NCBI GenBank assembly: GCA_020850455.1
Contig: JADZEQ010000009.1
Span: 1-64,000, forward strand
Source of the DNA: Sphingomonadaceae bacterium
GTDB lineage: Bacteria; Pseudomonadota; Alphaproteobacteria; Sphingomonadales; Sphingomonadaceae
DNA length: 64,000 bases
Reading direction: 5' to 3'
Of this stretch, positions 8,158-18,000 are shown piece by piece. Numbering within the stretch: the stretch's first letter is position 1; every line of letters starts with the position of its first letter. The notes under the pieces were generated by a model. The model ran no database searches, was not told the origin of the DNA, and worked only from the letters and a program-made list of their open reading frames with translations. A program made the position numbers and the translations under genes.

Positions 8158-8162
8158 CGCGA

Positions 8163-8486
8163 CTAAATCTCCCCAATCAACTGGCGGCGCGCCTCAACCA
8201 GTTTGGCGTCCAGCGCGCTGCGCACGGCGGCATCATCAATATCGACCCCACCACTGACCAGATCGCCCAGCAGCTTGCGCACGACATCTTCATCGCCCGC
8301 TTCTTCGAAATCGGCCTGCACCACCGCCTTGGCATAGGCGTCCGCCTCGGCCGGGGTGAGGTGCATCAATTCCGCAGCCCATTGGCCCAGCAAGCGGTTG
8401 CGGCGGGCAATGATGCGAAATTGCATTTCCTCATCCCGCGCAAATTTATTCTCAAATGCGCGTTCGCGATCGTCAAAACTGGTCAT
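8163..8486 (-). CDS. ATPase inhibitor subunit zeta (DUF1476)
   Basis: Alphaproteobacterial protein that inhibits the F1-ATPase (the zeta subunit described in Paracoccus). The 107 residues match the family closely: [19 protein letters not shown] at the N-terminus (the inhibitory segment), [18 protein letters not shown], and [17 protein letters not shown] sequence around [19 protein letters not shown]. It is the first gene of the minus-strand run that continues into bolA and grxD. Its start lies about 195 bases from the divergent cyclase gene, so promoters for both directions probably lie between them. Confidence 0.93.
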   Translation of the reverse strand: MTSFDDRERAFENKFARDEEMQFRIIARRNRLLGQWAAELMHLTPAEADAYAKAVVQADFEEAGDEDVVRKLLGDLVSGGVDIDDAAVRSALDAKLVEARRQLIGEI

Positions 8487-8681
8487 ATTGCCCCTTCAAG
8501 CAGCGAATTTTCCGTATCTTGCCTATGTAGGCGCTGGCGAGCAGCCTTGCAATGGATGGGCCAAGGCGGCACAGATGCACCCAATAGTCCCTCGCCCATA
8601 TTCAAGCCAAAACGGGTCGCGCCGAAAAATGGCAATCGGGTGAAGCCGGGCACGGGACAGGCGACAGGATTCGGGGCGGCA

Positions 8682-10829
8682 ATGGCGGAGCGCGACCAGA
8701 TAGAAAATGACCAAGATCAAAGCGGCGGGGGTGCAACTGCCCCCGACCGGCGTAAACAAGTGCGCCGGACCATTGCCCAATTGGGGTGGGTCCGCCTGAT
8801 ATTGACCATATTGTCGCTTGCCATCGCGCTCACCATCGCGCGTTATTCGACCGGCCTTCCCATGTTGGTGGATGCCGAACGCGCCCTTTACGACATGCGC
8901 GCCACGGTTGGCGCGCCGCATGTGCCGCAGGACAGCCGCATTGCGATGGTCACCTATACCGATGAGGTGCTGATCGAAACGCGCGTGCGTTCCCCGCTCG
9001 ACCGCGCATTGCTCGCCCGTGCTCTGGCCGTCATCGACACCATGGGGGCGAAGTCGATTGGCATTGATATTTTGTTTGATCAGGAAACCGACAATGACGC
9101 GGCGCTGATCACACAGTTGCGCGCCATGCGCACCCCCACCTACCTTGCCTTTGCCGAGCCGAGCAGCAACCCCAACGACATTCAGCCGGTGCAGGCAGAT
9201 TTTCTGCGCAGCTTCATTGCGCGTGCTTCAGGCGGCAACAGCCATGCCGCCAGCATCCGCTTGTCCACCGACTCAGATGATAGCTATCGCCACTGGCCCG
9301 GCCGCGCAGCCGGCACGCCGCCGCTACTTGCCGTTGCGATGGCAAGCGTCGGGGCAAGCCCCGCCGCTGTGCAGGCGGCAGCTGCATTTGAATCCTATCG
9401 CGGCGCGGTGCGCTGGCGCTTGCCAGCACAGATGACAATGGCCGATGGCGGGGCAGAGGTGACGCCGGTGTTTGAACGCATGCCGATCAACAACTTCACC
9501 AACCCGATATTGCTTGAGCCCGAAAATCGCCCCTTCCTCGAATCCGTCGTGCGCGGCCGCCATATATTAATCGGCGGCGACATTAGTGGCATCGACGAAT
9601 TTGATACGCCGATCACCCGCCTGCCCGACCCGGTTTCCGGCGAAGCAAAGAAAATGATCGGGCTGGAAGTCCATGCACATATGCTGGCGCAGGTGCTCGA
9701 CAATGCGATGCTGCACCACATACCTGTCGCGCTCATATGGTTGCTCGCCGCGCTTGCAGTGCTCGCCGGAATCTTGACGGCGCTGCTCGATTTGCGCGCC
9801 ATTTTTTCGGCGGGGTTGCTCGTCGTGCAATTGGCGGTGATCGCCATCATCCCGATGGTGATGCAATATTATGGCGTCGATACGCTGAACCTGCCGGTGG
9901 CTGGTGGCGCGGTGGGCTGGCTTATCGCCTTTGTCGCCAGTTCCTCCGCCGTGCGCGCCGTCAATGCAGAGGAACGGGCCTTTGCCCAGTCGGCACTGGG
10001 CAAATATCTGCCTGCCGACATTGCGCGCGAAATTATCCGCGATCCAGACCGGCTCGCTCTGCATGGGGAGAAAAAGCCGATATATTGCCTGTTCAGCGAC
10101 CTCGAAGGCTTTACCAAGATGAGCCATCAATTGACGCCGGAACAGGTTGCCTTTGTCCTCAACGACTATCTCGATACACTAAGCGACGTTGTGCTCGCAC
10201 ATGGCGGCACCATCGACAAATTCGTTGGCGATGCGGTGGTTGCATTTTGGGGTGCGCCAATTGCGCGCCGTGATGACGCAGACAAAGCCAATGCCGCGCT
10301 CGCCGCTATGGCAACCGTCGGCAATGATTTTTCGGCACGCATGGCCGGTGAATTGGACGGCAGCCTGCCACCCATCGGCCGCACCCGCGTCGGGCTCCAC
10401 TATGGCGACGCGGTGGTCGGCAATTTCGGCGGCGAAGGGCGGATCCAATATACGGCCCTTGGCGATTCGATGAATACCGCCGCGCGGCTGGAAAGCGCGA
10501 ACAAGCAGATGCGTACCGGCGCACTTGCCAGTGCAGAGGCGTTGGCCAGCGCCACCCAGGGGCGCGACATTTATGTGCCGATGGGCCGCGTGCGGCTGCG
10601 CGGGCGGGCAAAGCCGGTCGATGTCTTCACGCCGCGCGCCGACCTCAGCCAAACAGCGCGCGATGCCATTGCCGCATTGGTCGCCGCACATGACGCGGGC
10701 AAGAATGACGCCTATGCTGCCGCACGCGCCGCGCTGGTCAACATGGATATTGCTGGCCGTGCCGACATTGATTTTCTGATTGAACGGCTCGACGCCACCG
10801 AAAGCGGCGGGGTGTATGACCTTGATTAG
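8682..10829 (+). CDS. CHASE2-domain class III adenylate/guanylate cyclase
   Basis: Membrane receptor that makes a cyclic nucleotide. The 715 residues show one N-terminal membrane helix (about 34-54), a large extracytoplasmic CHASE2 domain (about 58-345; DAERALYDMRA, GIDILFDQETDND), three closely spaced helices (about 350-425) and a cytoplasmic class III catalytic domain. FSDLEGFTK carries Asp473 and GDAVVAFWGAP carries Asp517, the two metal ligands. TALGDSMNTAARLE carries the Asn598 and Arg602 transition-state residues. All key residues are present, so it should be active. ATG 8682 is preferred; a longer frame opens at 8361 inside the divergent zeta gene. The catalytic domain ends about 70 residues before the C-terminus. 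Two exported proteins follow on the same strand. Confidence 0.92.
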   Translation: MAERDQIENDQDQSGGGATAPDRRKQVRRTIAQLGWVRLILTILSLAIALTIARYSTGLPMLVDAERALYDMRATVGAPHVPQDSRIAMVTYTDEVLIETRVRSPLDRALLARALAVIDTMGAKSIGIDILFDQETDNDAALITQLRAMRTPTYLAFAEPSSNPNDIQPVQADFLRSFIARASGGNSHAASIRLSTDSDDSYRHWPGRAAGTPPLLAVAMASVGASPAAVQAAAAFESYRGAVRWRLPAQMTMADGGAEVTPVFERMPINNFTNPILLEPENRPFLESVVRGRHILIGGDISGIDEFDTPITRLPDPVSGEAKKMIGLEVHAHMLAQVLDNAMLHHIPVALIWLLAALAVLAGILTALLDLRAIFSAGLLVVQLAVIAIIPMVMQYYGVDTLNLPVAGGAVGWLIAFVASSSAVRAVNAEERAFAQSALGKYLPADIAREIIRDPDRLALHGEKKPIYCLFSDLEGFTKMSHQLTPEQVAFVLNDYLDTLSDVVLAHGGTIDKFVGDAVVAFWGAPIARRDDADKANAALAAMATVGNDFSARMAGELDGSLPPIGRTRVGLHYGDAVVGNFGGEGRIQYTALGDSMNTAARLESANKQMRTGALASAEALASATQGRDIYVPMGRVRLRGRAKPVDVFTPRADLSQTARDAIAALVAAHDAGKNDAYAAARAALVNMDIAGRADIDFLIERLDATESGGVYDLD

Positions 10830-10999
10830 CAGCCATTTCGTCCATCGTGGGGAAAGCTTTTATCTGATATATATCTGCAAAACCGGCGCTAGTTTCTTGT
10901 GATGGCGCGCACGGCAAAGCGTCAGATGCGCGGGTAGAGGGACGTAATGAACAGGGGCGATTCGTTCTGGCCCCATGGGTTTAGAGGTGGAGAATATCG

Positions 11000-11761
11000 A
11001 TGGCCGTTGCAAAATATCTGATGGGCGCTGCCACGCTGGCATCTACATTGGCGCTCACCCTGGTTGCGACACCCGCGCTCGCCGATGCGCTGGTCGTTCG
11101 CTCATCCGGCCCATCGGCGGCCAGCTATCCTGTCGGACGACGCCTGCCCGCCACCGAACGGGTGGTGCTGCGCGCTGGCGACCGTGTGACCATCATTGGT
11201 GAGGGGCCGAGCCGCACCCTCTCTGGCCCCGGCAATTTCCCGGTACGCGCGGCGAATGCAGCCAACAGCGGCAATGCATCAACCTTGGGCCGCTATCTTT
11301 CGGCAACCGGCGGCACGATTAGCCGCACCGGGGCGGTACGTGGTGCCGGTGACGGCGAATTGCCCAGCGCGCCGCCCAATTTGTGGGTGGTAAATCTGGC
11401 GCATGGCGGCACCCATTGCGTCATTGATTTGACCAATGTCACCCTGTGGCGCGCCGATATGCGCGGCGACACTTTGCTCACCATCGAAAATGCCAGCAAT
11501 GCGGAGGAACGCGCCCAAATCGCCTTTGTCGCGGGGCAGAATTTCCGCCGCTGGCCAAGCGACGCGCTGCCGATCCGCAGCGGTGTCACCTATCGCATCA
11601 CGGGCACGAGCGTGGGCGAAGCGAACAGCTTTAGCTTTGTTGCGCTCGGTGCGGCCCCCACCGATGCCGAAGCCGCCGCCAATGCACTCGCCAATGCGGG
11701 ATGCAACGCCCAGTTGGCGCAATTGGGTGAGCAGTTGGACATGACGGCAAGCGGCTATTGA
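11000..11761 (+). CDS. Exported protein with FecR-like module, partner of CHASE2 cyclase (hypothetical)
   Basis: A 253-residue protein with a clear signal peptide (cleavage after ATPALA, about residue 28). Residues 54-80 (RVVLRAGDRVTIIGEG, then SRTLSGPGNF) form a short beta-rich module like those in FecR-type and CHASE2-associated proteins. The same module occurs in the next gene: nine of 27 positions are identical without gaps. The rest (NLWVVNLAHGGTHCVIDLTNVTLWRADM) is a predicted beta domain with two Cys that could form a disulphide. ATG 11000 follows GAGGTGGAG. It lies 170 bases after the cyclase gene. A periplasmic role together with the CHASE2 domain is inference. Confidence 0.75.
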   Translation: MAVAKYLMGAATLASTLALTLVATPALADALVVRSSGPSAASYPVGRRLPATERVVLRAGDRVTIIGEGPSRTLSGPGNFPVRAANAANSGNASTLGRYLSATGGTISRTGAVRGAGDGELPSAPPNLWVVNLAHGGTHCVIDLTNVTLWRADMRGDTLLTIENASNAEERAQIAFVAGQNFRRWPSDALPIRSGVTYRITGTSVGEANSFSFVALGAAPTDAEAAANALANAGCNAQLAQLGEQLDMTASGY

Positions 11762-11817
11762 TGCTGCTTGCTGCATCGCCCCGCAGGGCGTAAACTGCGC
11801 CGGGGGAGCGGGGCATT

Positions 11818-12195
11818 TTGCGCAAAATCGGCAATTTTCTGACCATCGCGTTGGTCGCCATTGGATTGGCCAGCCCGGCGATGGCTGCCTGTCCGCCCGG
11901 CGACCGGGGCATGAAAGTGCTAATCGTCGGCGGTCAGGCGACCAAATTCTACCACCCCGACCAGATACTTTGTTCGGGCACGCGCGTTGAACTGTTCGAC
12001 GACGATCTGATCGTCCTGCTCGGCCCGCATGGCCGCCGCTGGATAGAAGGGCCGCGTACATTCAACATCGGCACGGTGCAGCAGGAACAGGGCATTGGCT
12101 TTGTTGCATTGGCACGGATTTTCTGGGCAAGTTTCTGGGCCAAATCGGATGATGAGATTGCGGTGGTTGGCGCACCGCGGCTTTACGCCGATTGA
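11818..12195 (+). CDS. Small exported protein sharing the module of its upstream neighbour (hypothetical)
   Basis: A 125-residue protein with a signal peptide (cleavage after SPAMA, residue 23) and two mature Cys (24 and 52). Residues 56-82 (RVELFDDDLIVLLGPHG, then RRWIEGPRTF) align without gaps to residues 54-80 of the preceding protein, with R, V, L, D, G, R, GP and F identical. The start is TTG 11818 behind CGGGGGAG. The C-terminus has a hydrophobic FVALARIFWASFW stretch that could touch the membrane. It lies 56 bases after the previous gene and 33 before cysS. Its function is not known. Confidence 0.72.
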   Translation: MRKIGNFLTIALVAIGLASPAMAACPPGDRGMKVLIVGGQATKFYHPDQILCSGTRVELFDDDLIVLLGPHGRRWIEGPRTFNIGTVQQEQGIGFVALARIFWASFWAKSDDEIAVVGAPRLYAD

Positions 12196-12228
12196 CCTTG
12201 GCGCAACGGCGCGCCATGGCGCATCGCC

Positions 12229-13665
12229 ATGCCCAGCGAAACCCACACTTTACGCCTGTTCAACAGCCTCACGCGGCAAGTGGAGGCTTTCGTCCCCGTG
12301 CATCCGGGGGAGGCGCGGGTCTATAGCTGCGGGCCCACCGTCTATAACTACCCGCATATCGGCAATATGCGCGCCTATGTCTTTGCCGACACGCTAGGCC
12401 GCACCCTAACCCATTTTGGCTATCGCCTGACCCATGTCATCAATATCACCGATGTCGGTCATTTGACCGACGATGGCGACGCCGGGGAGGATAAGCTGGA
12501 AAAGGCGGCGGCGGGGGGACGCAATATTTGGGACATAGCCCGCTATTATACAGAGGCCTATTGGGACGATGTCGCTGCGCTCAATATCCGCCAGCCAGCC
12601 CATTGGTCTATCGCCACCGACTATGTCGAACAGATGATCGGCTTTGCCCAAAGCATTGCCGACAAACATTGCTACCTGCTGCCAAGCGGGCTTTATTTCG
12701 ACACCGCCACCGTTGCCGATTATGGCCGCTTGGCGCGCCAATCAACCGATGACGGCGAAGGGCGGATAGAGGCTGTGGCGGGCAAGCGCCATGCAGCCGA
12801 CTTTGCAATATGGCGCACGACGCCCGCAGGCGAAACGCGGCAAATGGAATGGGATAGCCCATGGGGGCGCGGCGCACCGGGCTGGCATCTGGAATGCAGC
12901 GTGATGAGCGCCGCGTTACTCGGCCTCCCCTTTGACATTCACACCGGCGGGATTGACCATCGCGAAATCCATCACCCGAATGAAATTGCGCAAAATCAGG
13001 CCTATAGCGGCTGTGACCACAGCGGCGCGCGCATGTGGATGCACAATAATTTCCTTGTCGAACGCAGCGGCAAGATGAGCAAGAGCGCGGGCGAATTCCT
13101 GCGCCTGCAATTGCTGATCGATAAGGGTTTTCACCCGCTTGCCTATCGCATGATGTGCTTACAGGCCCATTATCGCAGCGAACTGGAATTTGGCTGGGAG
13201 GGGCTGGCTGCGGCCTTCACGCGGCTGAAACGGCTTGTCATGGGTGTGGAGGCGTTGCGCGATATTGAACCGCTTCCACCTGTTGACCAGCGACTGGTTG
13301 CACTGGGCGCACGCTTTGACGCGGCAATCGCCGACGACCTCAATACAGCGGTGGCATTGACCCTGTTGGAGGAAGCGGTGGCAATGAAAAAAATAGAGGC
13401 TGGGCAAAAACGCAGCGTCATTGCCGCGATGGATGCCGTCCTTGGCCTACGCCTCCTGACCACTGCCCGCGCCGATTTGCGCACCCGTCCCAAGACGGCA
13501 ATGATGGATGAAACGGCAATAATATCCATCCTCGCTCAGCGCAAAGAAGCGCGCGCGCAAAAAGATTTTGCGCAGTCCGATGCACTGCGCGACGAACTAA
13601 TTGCCGCCGGTGTAGAGGTAATGGATGGCGATGCATTGGGCTGGGATTGGCGAATTATCGTTTAG
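12229..13665 (+). CDS. cysS: Cysteinyl-tRNA synthetase
   Basis: Charges tRNA-Cys with cysteine. The 478-residue class I synthetase shows VYSCGPTVYNYPHIGNMR, with the zinc Cys and the HIGH-type motif PHIGN. It also has WHLECSVMS with a second zinc Cys, GGIDHREIHHPNE, and the KMSKS loop GKMSKSAGEFLRL. The C-terminal helical DALR-type domain ends in QKDFAQSDALRDELIAAGVEVMDG, as expected. The start at 12229 gives the usual TLRLFNSLTRQVEAF opening. It lies downstream of the exported-protein genes but need not share their promoter. Confidence 0.97.
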   Translation: MPSETHTLRLFNSLTRQVEAFVPVHPGEARVYSCGPTVYNYPHIGNMRAYVFADTLGRTLTHFGYRLTHVINITDVGHLTDDGDAGEDKLEKAAAGGRNIWDIARYYTEAYWDDVAALNIRQPAHWSIATDYVEQMIGFAQSIADKHCYLLPSGLYFDTATVADYGRLARQSTDDGEGRIEAVAGKRHAADFAIWRTTPAGETRQMEWDSPWGRGAPGWHLECSVMSAALLGLPFDIHTGGIDHREIHHPNEIAQNQAYSGCDHSGARMWMHNNFLVERSGKMSKSAGEFLRLQLLIDKGFHPLAYRMMCLQAHYRSELEFGWEGLAAAFTRLKRLVMGVEALRDIEPLPPVDQRLVALGARFDAAIADDLNTAVALTLLEEAVAMKKIEAGQKRSVIAAMDAVLGLRLLTTARADLRTRPKTAMMDETAIISILAQRKEARAQKDFAQSDALRDELIAAGVEVMDGDALGWDWRIIV

Positions 13666-13691
13666 CCAACCCGCTTTACGGGAAAGCCTTG

Positions 13692-13707
13692 CTTACAACA
13701 TTGTAAG
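13692..13707. promoter_or_regulatory. Palindrome upstream of small membrane-protein gene
   Basis: CTTACAA, two bases (CA), TTGTAAG: perfect 7-base arms ending 15 bases before ATG 13723. The position fits an operator, but no adjacent regulator gene claims it. Confidence 0.5.
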
Positions 13708-13722
13708 TGCTAGCCTGCCCGG

Positions 13723-14079
13723 ATGATCGACCGTATCGCTTGGCTGTTGCTCGCCGCCATCCACGCCAGCCCGGCGCTGGCGTTTTTCCGTCCGGCGATG
13801 CTGGGGGCGATGTACCGTTTGCCCGCCGACAGCCCCCTATTTCTGCTGATGCGGCATCGTGCGGCACTGTTCCTCATCATCCTTGTCATCGCCATTTGGG
13901 CCGCAGCATCGCCCGCCGTGCGCCAATTGGCTAGCGTCGCCGTCGCCATTTCGATGCTGTCCTTTCTGATATTATATTGGCAGGCGGGCTCACCCACGGC
14001 ACTGCGCATTATCGCGCGGGTGGACATTGTTGGTTTGCCGATATTGGCATGGGTGGCGTGGCGCGCCTTTGTCACCTAA
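13723..14079 (+). CDS. Small hypothetical membrane protein (118 aa)
   Basis: Four hydrophobic segments at about residues 4-24, 47-63, 67-86 and 96-114, separated by short charged loops (RPAMLGAMYRLPADSPLF, LMRHRAALF). Similar small membrane proteins in sphingomonads have at times been labelled phosphopantetheine adenylyltransferase, but nothing here resembles that nucleotidyltransferase fold, so I would not carry that name. It lies between cysS and a D-2-hydroxyacid dehydrogenase gene (9 bases downstream). A perfect palindrome sits just before the start and may regulate it. Confidence 0.75.
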   Translation: MIDRIAWLLLAAIHASPALAFFRPAMLGAMYRLPADSPLFLLMRHRAALFLIILVIAIWAAASPAVRQLASVAVAISMLSFLILYWQAGSPTALRIIARVDIVGLPILAWVAWRAFVT

Positions 14080-14088
14080 GCTGGCGAT

Positions 14089-15027
14089 ATGACAAATTTG
14101 GTTGCCGCCGCGCTGATCCGCCCACTCATCGAACCGCATTTGCCCGCCTGGGTTGCGCCACATTGGTTTGCAACCAAGGCAGAGGCGCTTACCCTTGCGC
14201 CTCTCGCCGACATCGGCTGGTTCGACATGTATGACAAGGCGGATATGGCCGAAGTCATCGGCGCGGCGACCAATTTGCGCTGGCTGAACAGCATCTATGC
14301 CGGGGTCGATGGCATGCCGCTCGACGCACTGCGCGCGCGCGGAACATTGGTCACCAATGGCGCGGGCATCAACGCCATCACCATCGCCGAATATGTGCTG
14401 ATGGCGATGCTGACCATCGCCAAGGGATATCGCGATGTCGTGCGCGCGCAGGACAGGCATGAATGGCTGACCGATTCGCCGGGCAAGCGCGAACTATATG
14501 GCTCACGCGCGCTGCTCATCGGCTATGGCGCGATTGGCCGGTTGATCGAACAACGTCTGCTCGCCTTTGGTGTCGAGGTGACTTTGGTGCGGCGGCATGG
14601 CGGCGCGGGTGCGCTGACGCCCGACGCTTGGCGCGCGCGCCTCCCCGATTTTGACTGGGTGATTTTGGCCTGCCCCGCGACCCCCGAAACGGCGGGGATG
14701 ATCGGCGCGAACGAACTGGCCGCAATACGTGGGGACGCCCACATCATCAACATCGCACGCGGCAGCGTCATCGACCAGACCGCGCTCATCGATGCGCTCC
14801 GCGACAAGCGTATCGGCGGTGCATTCCTCGACGTCACGACGCCCGAGCCTTTACCTGCTGACGATCCGCTCTGGTCGCTCGACAATGCGCATATCAGCAT
14901 GCATTTGTCGGGCCGCGCGCAGGACAAGATGTTCGCCCGGTCGGCTGCCCGCTTCCTCGACAATCTCACCCGCTTTCACGCGGGCGAAACGCTCGAACCG
15001 CTGGTTGACCTGTCGCTAGGCTATTAA
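14089..15027 (+). CDS. D-isomer-specific 2-hydroxyacid dehydrogenase
   Basis: NAD(P)-dependent reduction or oxidation of a 2-hydroxyacid. The 312-residue protein has an N-terminal substrate domain with SIYAGVDGMPLDALRARG and NGAGINAITIAEYVL, then a Rossmann domain with LIGYGAIG and the family signatures ILACPATPETAGMIG and IINIARGSVIDQTALIDAL. The usual catalytic His after the last signature lies in HISMHLSGRAQ, slightly displaced from the common TPH context. This fits the GhrA/CtBP-like branch. The substrate is unknown. Its stop overlaps the convergent putA stop by four bases. Confidence 0.88.
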   Translation: MTNLVAAALIRPLIEPHLPAWVAPHWFATKAEALTLAPLADIGWFDMYDKADMAEVIGAATNLRWLNSIYAGVDGMPLDALRARGTLVTNGAGINAITIAEYVLMAMLTIAKGYRDVVRAQDRHEWLTDSPGKRELYGSRALLIGYGAIGRLIEQRLLAFGVEVTLVRRHGGAGALTPDAWRARLPDFDWVILACPATPETAGMIGANELAAIRGDAHIINIARGSVIDQTALIDALRDKRIGGAFLDVTTPEPLPADDPLWSLDNAHISMHLSGRAQDKMFARSAARFLDNLTRFHAGETLEPLVDLSLGY

Positions 15028-18000
15028 CGCGCCATCAGCGCGGCATTGCCGCCCGCCGCCGTAATGTCGGTGGAGATGGTTTTTTCCTCTGCCAGTCGCA
15101 ACAGATAATGCGGCCCACCTGCTTTTGGCCCGGTGCCCGACAGGCCGCGCCCGCCAAAGGGCTGGACGCCGACGACTGCACCAATCTGGTTGCGGTTGAC
15201 ATAGATATTGCCGACCCGCGCGCGCGCCGAAACATGCGCAGCCACTGCATCAATCCGACTATGGAGGCCGAGCGTCAGGCCATAACCCGTGGCACCCAGC
15301 GCATCGATGACGGCGTCCAGCGCTTCTGCTTCCCACGTCACCACATGCAACACCGGCCCGAAAACTTCGCGCGGCAGATCGGATATTGCATCGAGCCGAA
15401 TAAGCGTTGGTGCAACAAAATGGCCATTAAGGCTGGGGGGCAGCGGCGTCTGATAGAGTAATCGTCCGGCGGCTTGGTGCGCGGCGATATGCGCCTCTAT
15501 CCCCGCCTTGGCTTCGGCATCGATCACCGGTCCCAAATCGGTCTGGAGCAGTGCGGGATCACCCACGCGCAATTCGGCCATGGCACCCGCAATCATCGCG
15601 ACAACATCTTCGGCGACATCCGCCTGCACCAGCAACAGCCGCAGCGCCGAACAGCGCTGCCCCGCGCTTTGAAAGGCAGAGGCAATGGCATCCCGCGTCA
15701 CCTGTTCGGGGAGCGCGGTTGAATCGACAATCATCGCGTTGATGCCGCCAGTTTCGGCAACCAAAGTGCCAATCGGCCCGTCGCGCATGGCCATGGTACG
15801 GTTGATGATCCGCGCAACCTCTGTCGACCCGGTAAAGGCGATACCGATAACATCGGGGTTTTCGGAAAGCGCCGCCCCCACCACTTCGCCACGTCCGGGG
15901 ATGTAATGCAGCACATCGTTGGGCACGCCGGCCCGGTGCAGCAAATCGACCGCTGCGGCGGCAATCAAGGGTGTTTGTTCGGCGGGCTTGGCGATGACGG
16001 CGTTACCGGCCATCAGCGCGGCGGCAACCTGTCCGACAAATATGGCGAGAGGAAAGTTCCACGGTGCGATACAGCCAAAAACGCCCTTCCCCTCCAATAT
16101 CAGTTGGTTGCGTTCCCCCGTTGGCCCCGGCAGCGTTACCGGTCCGGCAAAATGGCGCCGTCCCTCCAGCGCATAATAGCGCAGAAAATCGACCGCTTCG
16201 CGCACTTCGGCGACTGCATCGGTCAGCGTCTTGCCCGCTTCATCGACACAAAGGGCAAGGAAGCTTGCCTCCTCCGCCTCCAGCAGGTCGGCCGCCCGTT
16301 CCATGCGCTCGGCACGGAAATCACCCCCCGCGAGGCTCCAGTCATGCTGCGCGGTCAGGGATGCCGCCACCGCACGGGTGACCGCCGCTGCATCCCCATC
16401 GATAACCTGCCCAACCAATGCGCCGGTTGCCGGATTGCGCACATCGGCGGCAGTCCCGGCCAATCTCTCCCCCTCCACGATGGGTTGGGCGATACGCCCT
16501 GCAACCCGGCTTGCCGCCATCGCTGCGAGCAAGGCTTCGGGGGTGCCGGGATTGCCCAAATCATGCCCCCGGCTGTTGCGCCGTTCCGGCAAATAAAGTG
16601 CCGCACCGGTCGGGATGGGGGCGAGCGCAGCGCCCACCGGGGTTTCGCGCGGATCGATGCACAAATCCTCAACGCTGATGTCAGGGTCCGAAAATTGGTG
16701 CACAAAGCTGCTGTTCGCGCCATTTTCGAGCAAGCGCCGCACGAGGTAGGCGAGCAGGTCGCGGTGGGTGCCAACCGGCGCATAGACGCGCACCGGACGC
16801 GAAACTTTGTCGGGTGCAACCGCGAGCAGCGCATCATGCGCCCCTTCGCCCATGCCGTGGAGCCGCTGCAATTCATAGCCGTCATCGCGGCCAAACAGCG
16901 CCGCAATATAGGCAATGGTCATCGCATTATGGGTGGCAAAAGCAGCGAAGATACAGTCACGATAACCGTGCAGAATCTGCGCACAGCGCATGTAATTTAT
17001 GTCGGTATGGCGTTTTTCGGTGAACAGGGGGAAATCATCCAGCCCCAGCACCTGCGCCCGCTTTATCTCGCTATCCCAATAGGCCCCTTTGACCAGCCGC
17101 ATGGCGATGCGCACGCCGCGCGCGCGGGCCAGATTGCCAATCCATTCGACCACCGCCGCCGCCCGTTTTTGATAGGCTTGGACAACGATGCCCAATCCCG
17201 CCCAACCACCATCTGCAATCCCCGCGTCGAGCAAGGCGGCAAAAATGTCGAGATGGGGCTCGAGCCGGTCGGTTTCCTCCGCATCGATCATCAAGGGGAC
17301 ATTGGCTTCGCGCGCGGCGCGCGCCAGTTCGACGACCACGGGGGTAAGTTCGCGTGCGATAATGTCGGCCTGCGCATATTCATAACGCGGGTGGAGCGCC
17401 GACAATTTGATCGAAATGCCATGGTTGGCGTGCGGGTCACCGTCCTTGGCGCTTTGGCCAATAACCTGAATCGCATCGGCATAGGCCGCTGCATAGCGCG
17501 CGGCATCCGCCTTTGTCCGTGCCGCTTCGCCCAGCATGTCGAAACTGGCGAGCTCGCCCGATGCCTTGTTGGCGCGCGCCACCGCCTTTTCGATGGTTTC
17601 ACCCATGACAAATTGCTGGCCGAGCAGCCGCATCGCGGCATAGGCTGCCTGCCGGATCACCGGTTCACCCGAACGGCGGATCATTCGGCGCAAGATAGTG
17701 GTCGGGTTGGCGGTGGACCCAATCTGGTCGAGCAACAGGGTCGCCGAACCCAGCGACAGCCCCCATGCCGACATATCGACCAACATGCTGCCGGACTTTT
17801 CCCCCTCTGTCCAATGGCGGCCGGCGATCTTGTCGCGGATCAGTGCATTGGCGGTTTCCGAATCGGGGACACGCAACAACGCCTCCGCCAGGCACATCAG
17901 AACCACCCCCTCCTCGGTCGAGAGGCGATATCGGTTCATCAATTGTGATACCAACGTATCGCCTTCACCCGCGCGGCGTGCCTCCACAATGATGCGGCGG

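Noticed and set aside
7904-8176. N-terminal extension of grxD
   Set aside because: It is a shadow of bolA in another frame; the 108-residue form with its own ribosome-binding site is complete.
8361-8681. N-terminal extension of the CHASE2 cyclase
   Set aside because: It overlaps the divergent zeta-subunit gene and the added residues do not look like protein sequence with a membrane or sensor role; ATG 8682 fits better.
13723-14079. Naming the small membrane protein phosphopantetheine adenylyltransferase
   Set aside because: Similar proteins have carried that name, but this one is four membrane helices with no nucleotidyltransferase motif.
15906-17948. 680-residue open frame on plus strand
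   Set aside because: Antisense to putA, whose domains and active-site residues are complete; the plus-strand translation has no recognisable family.
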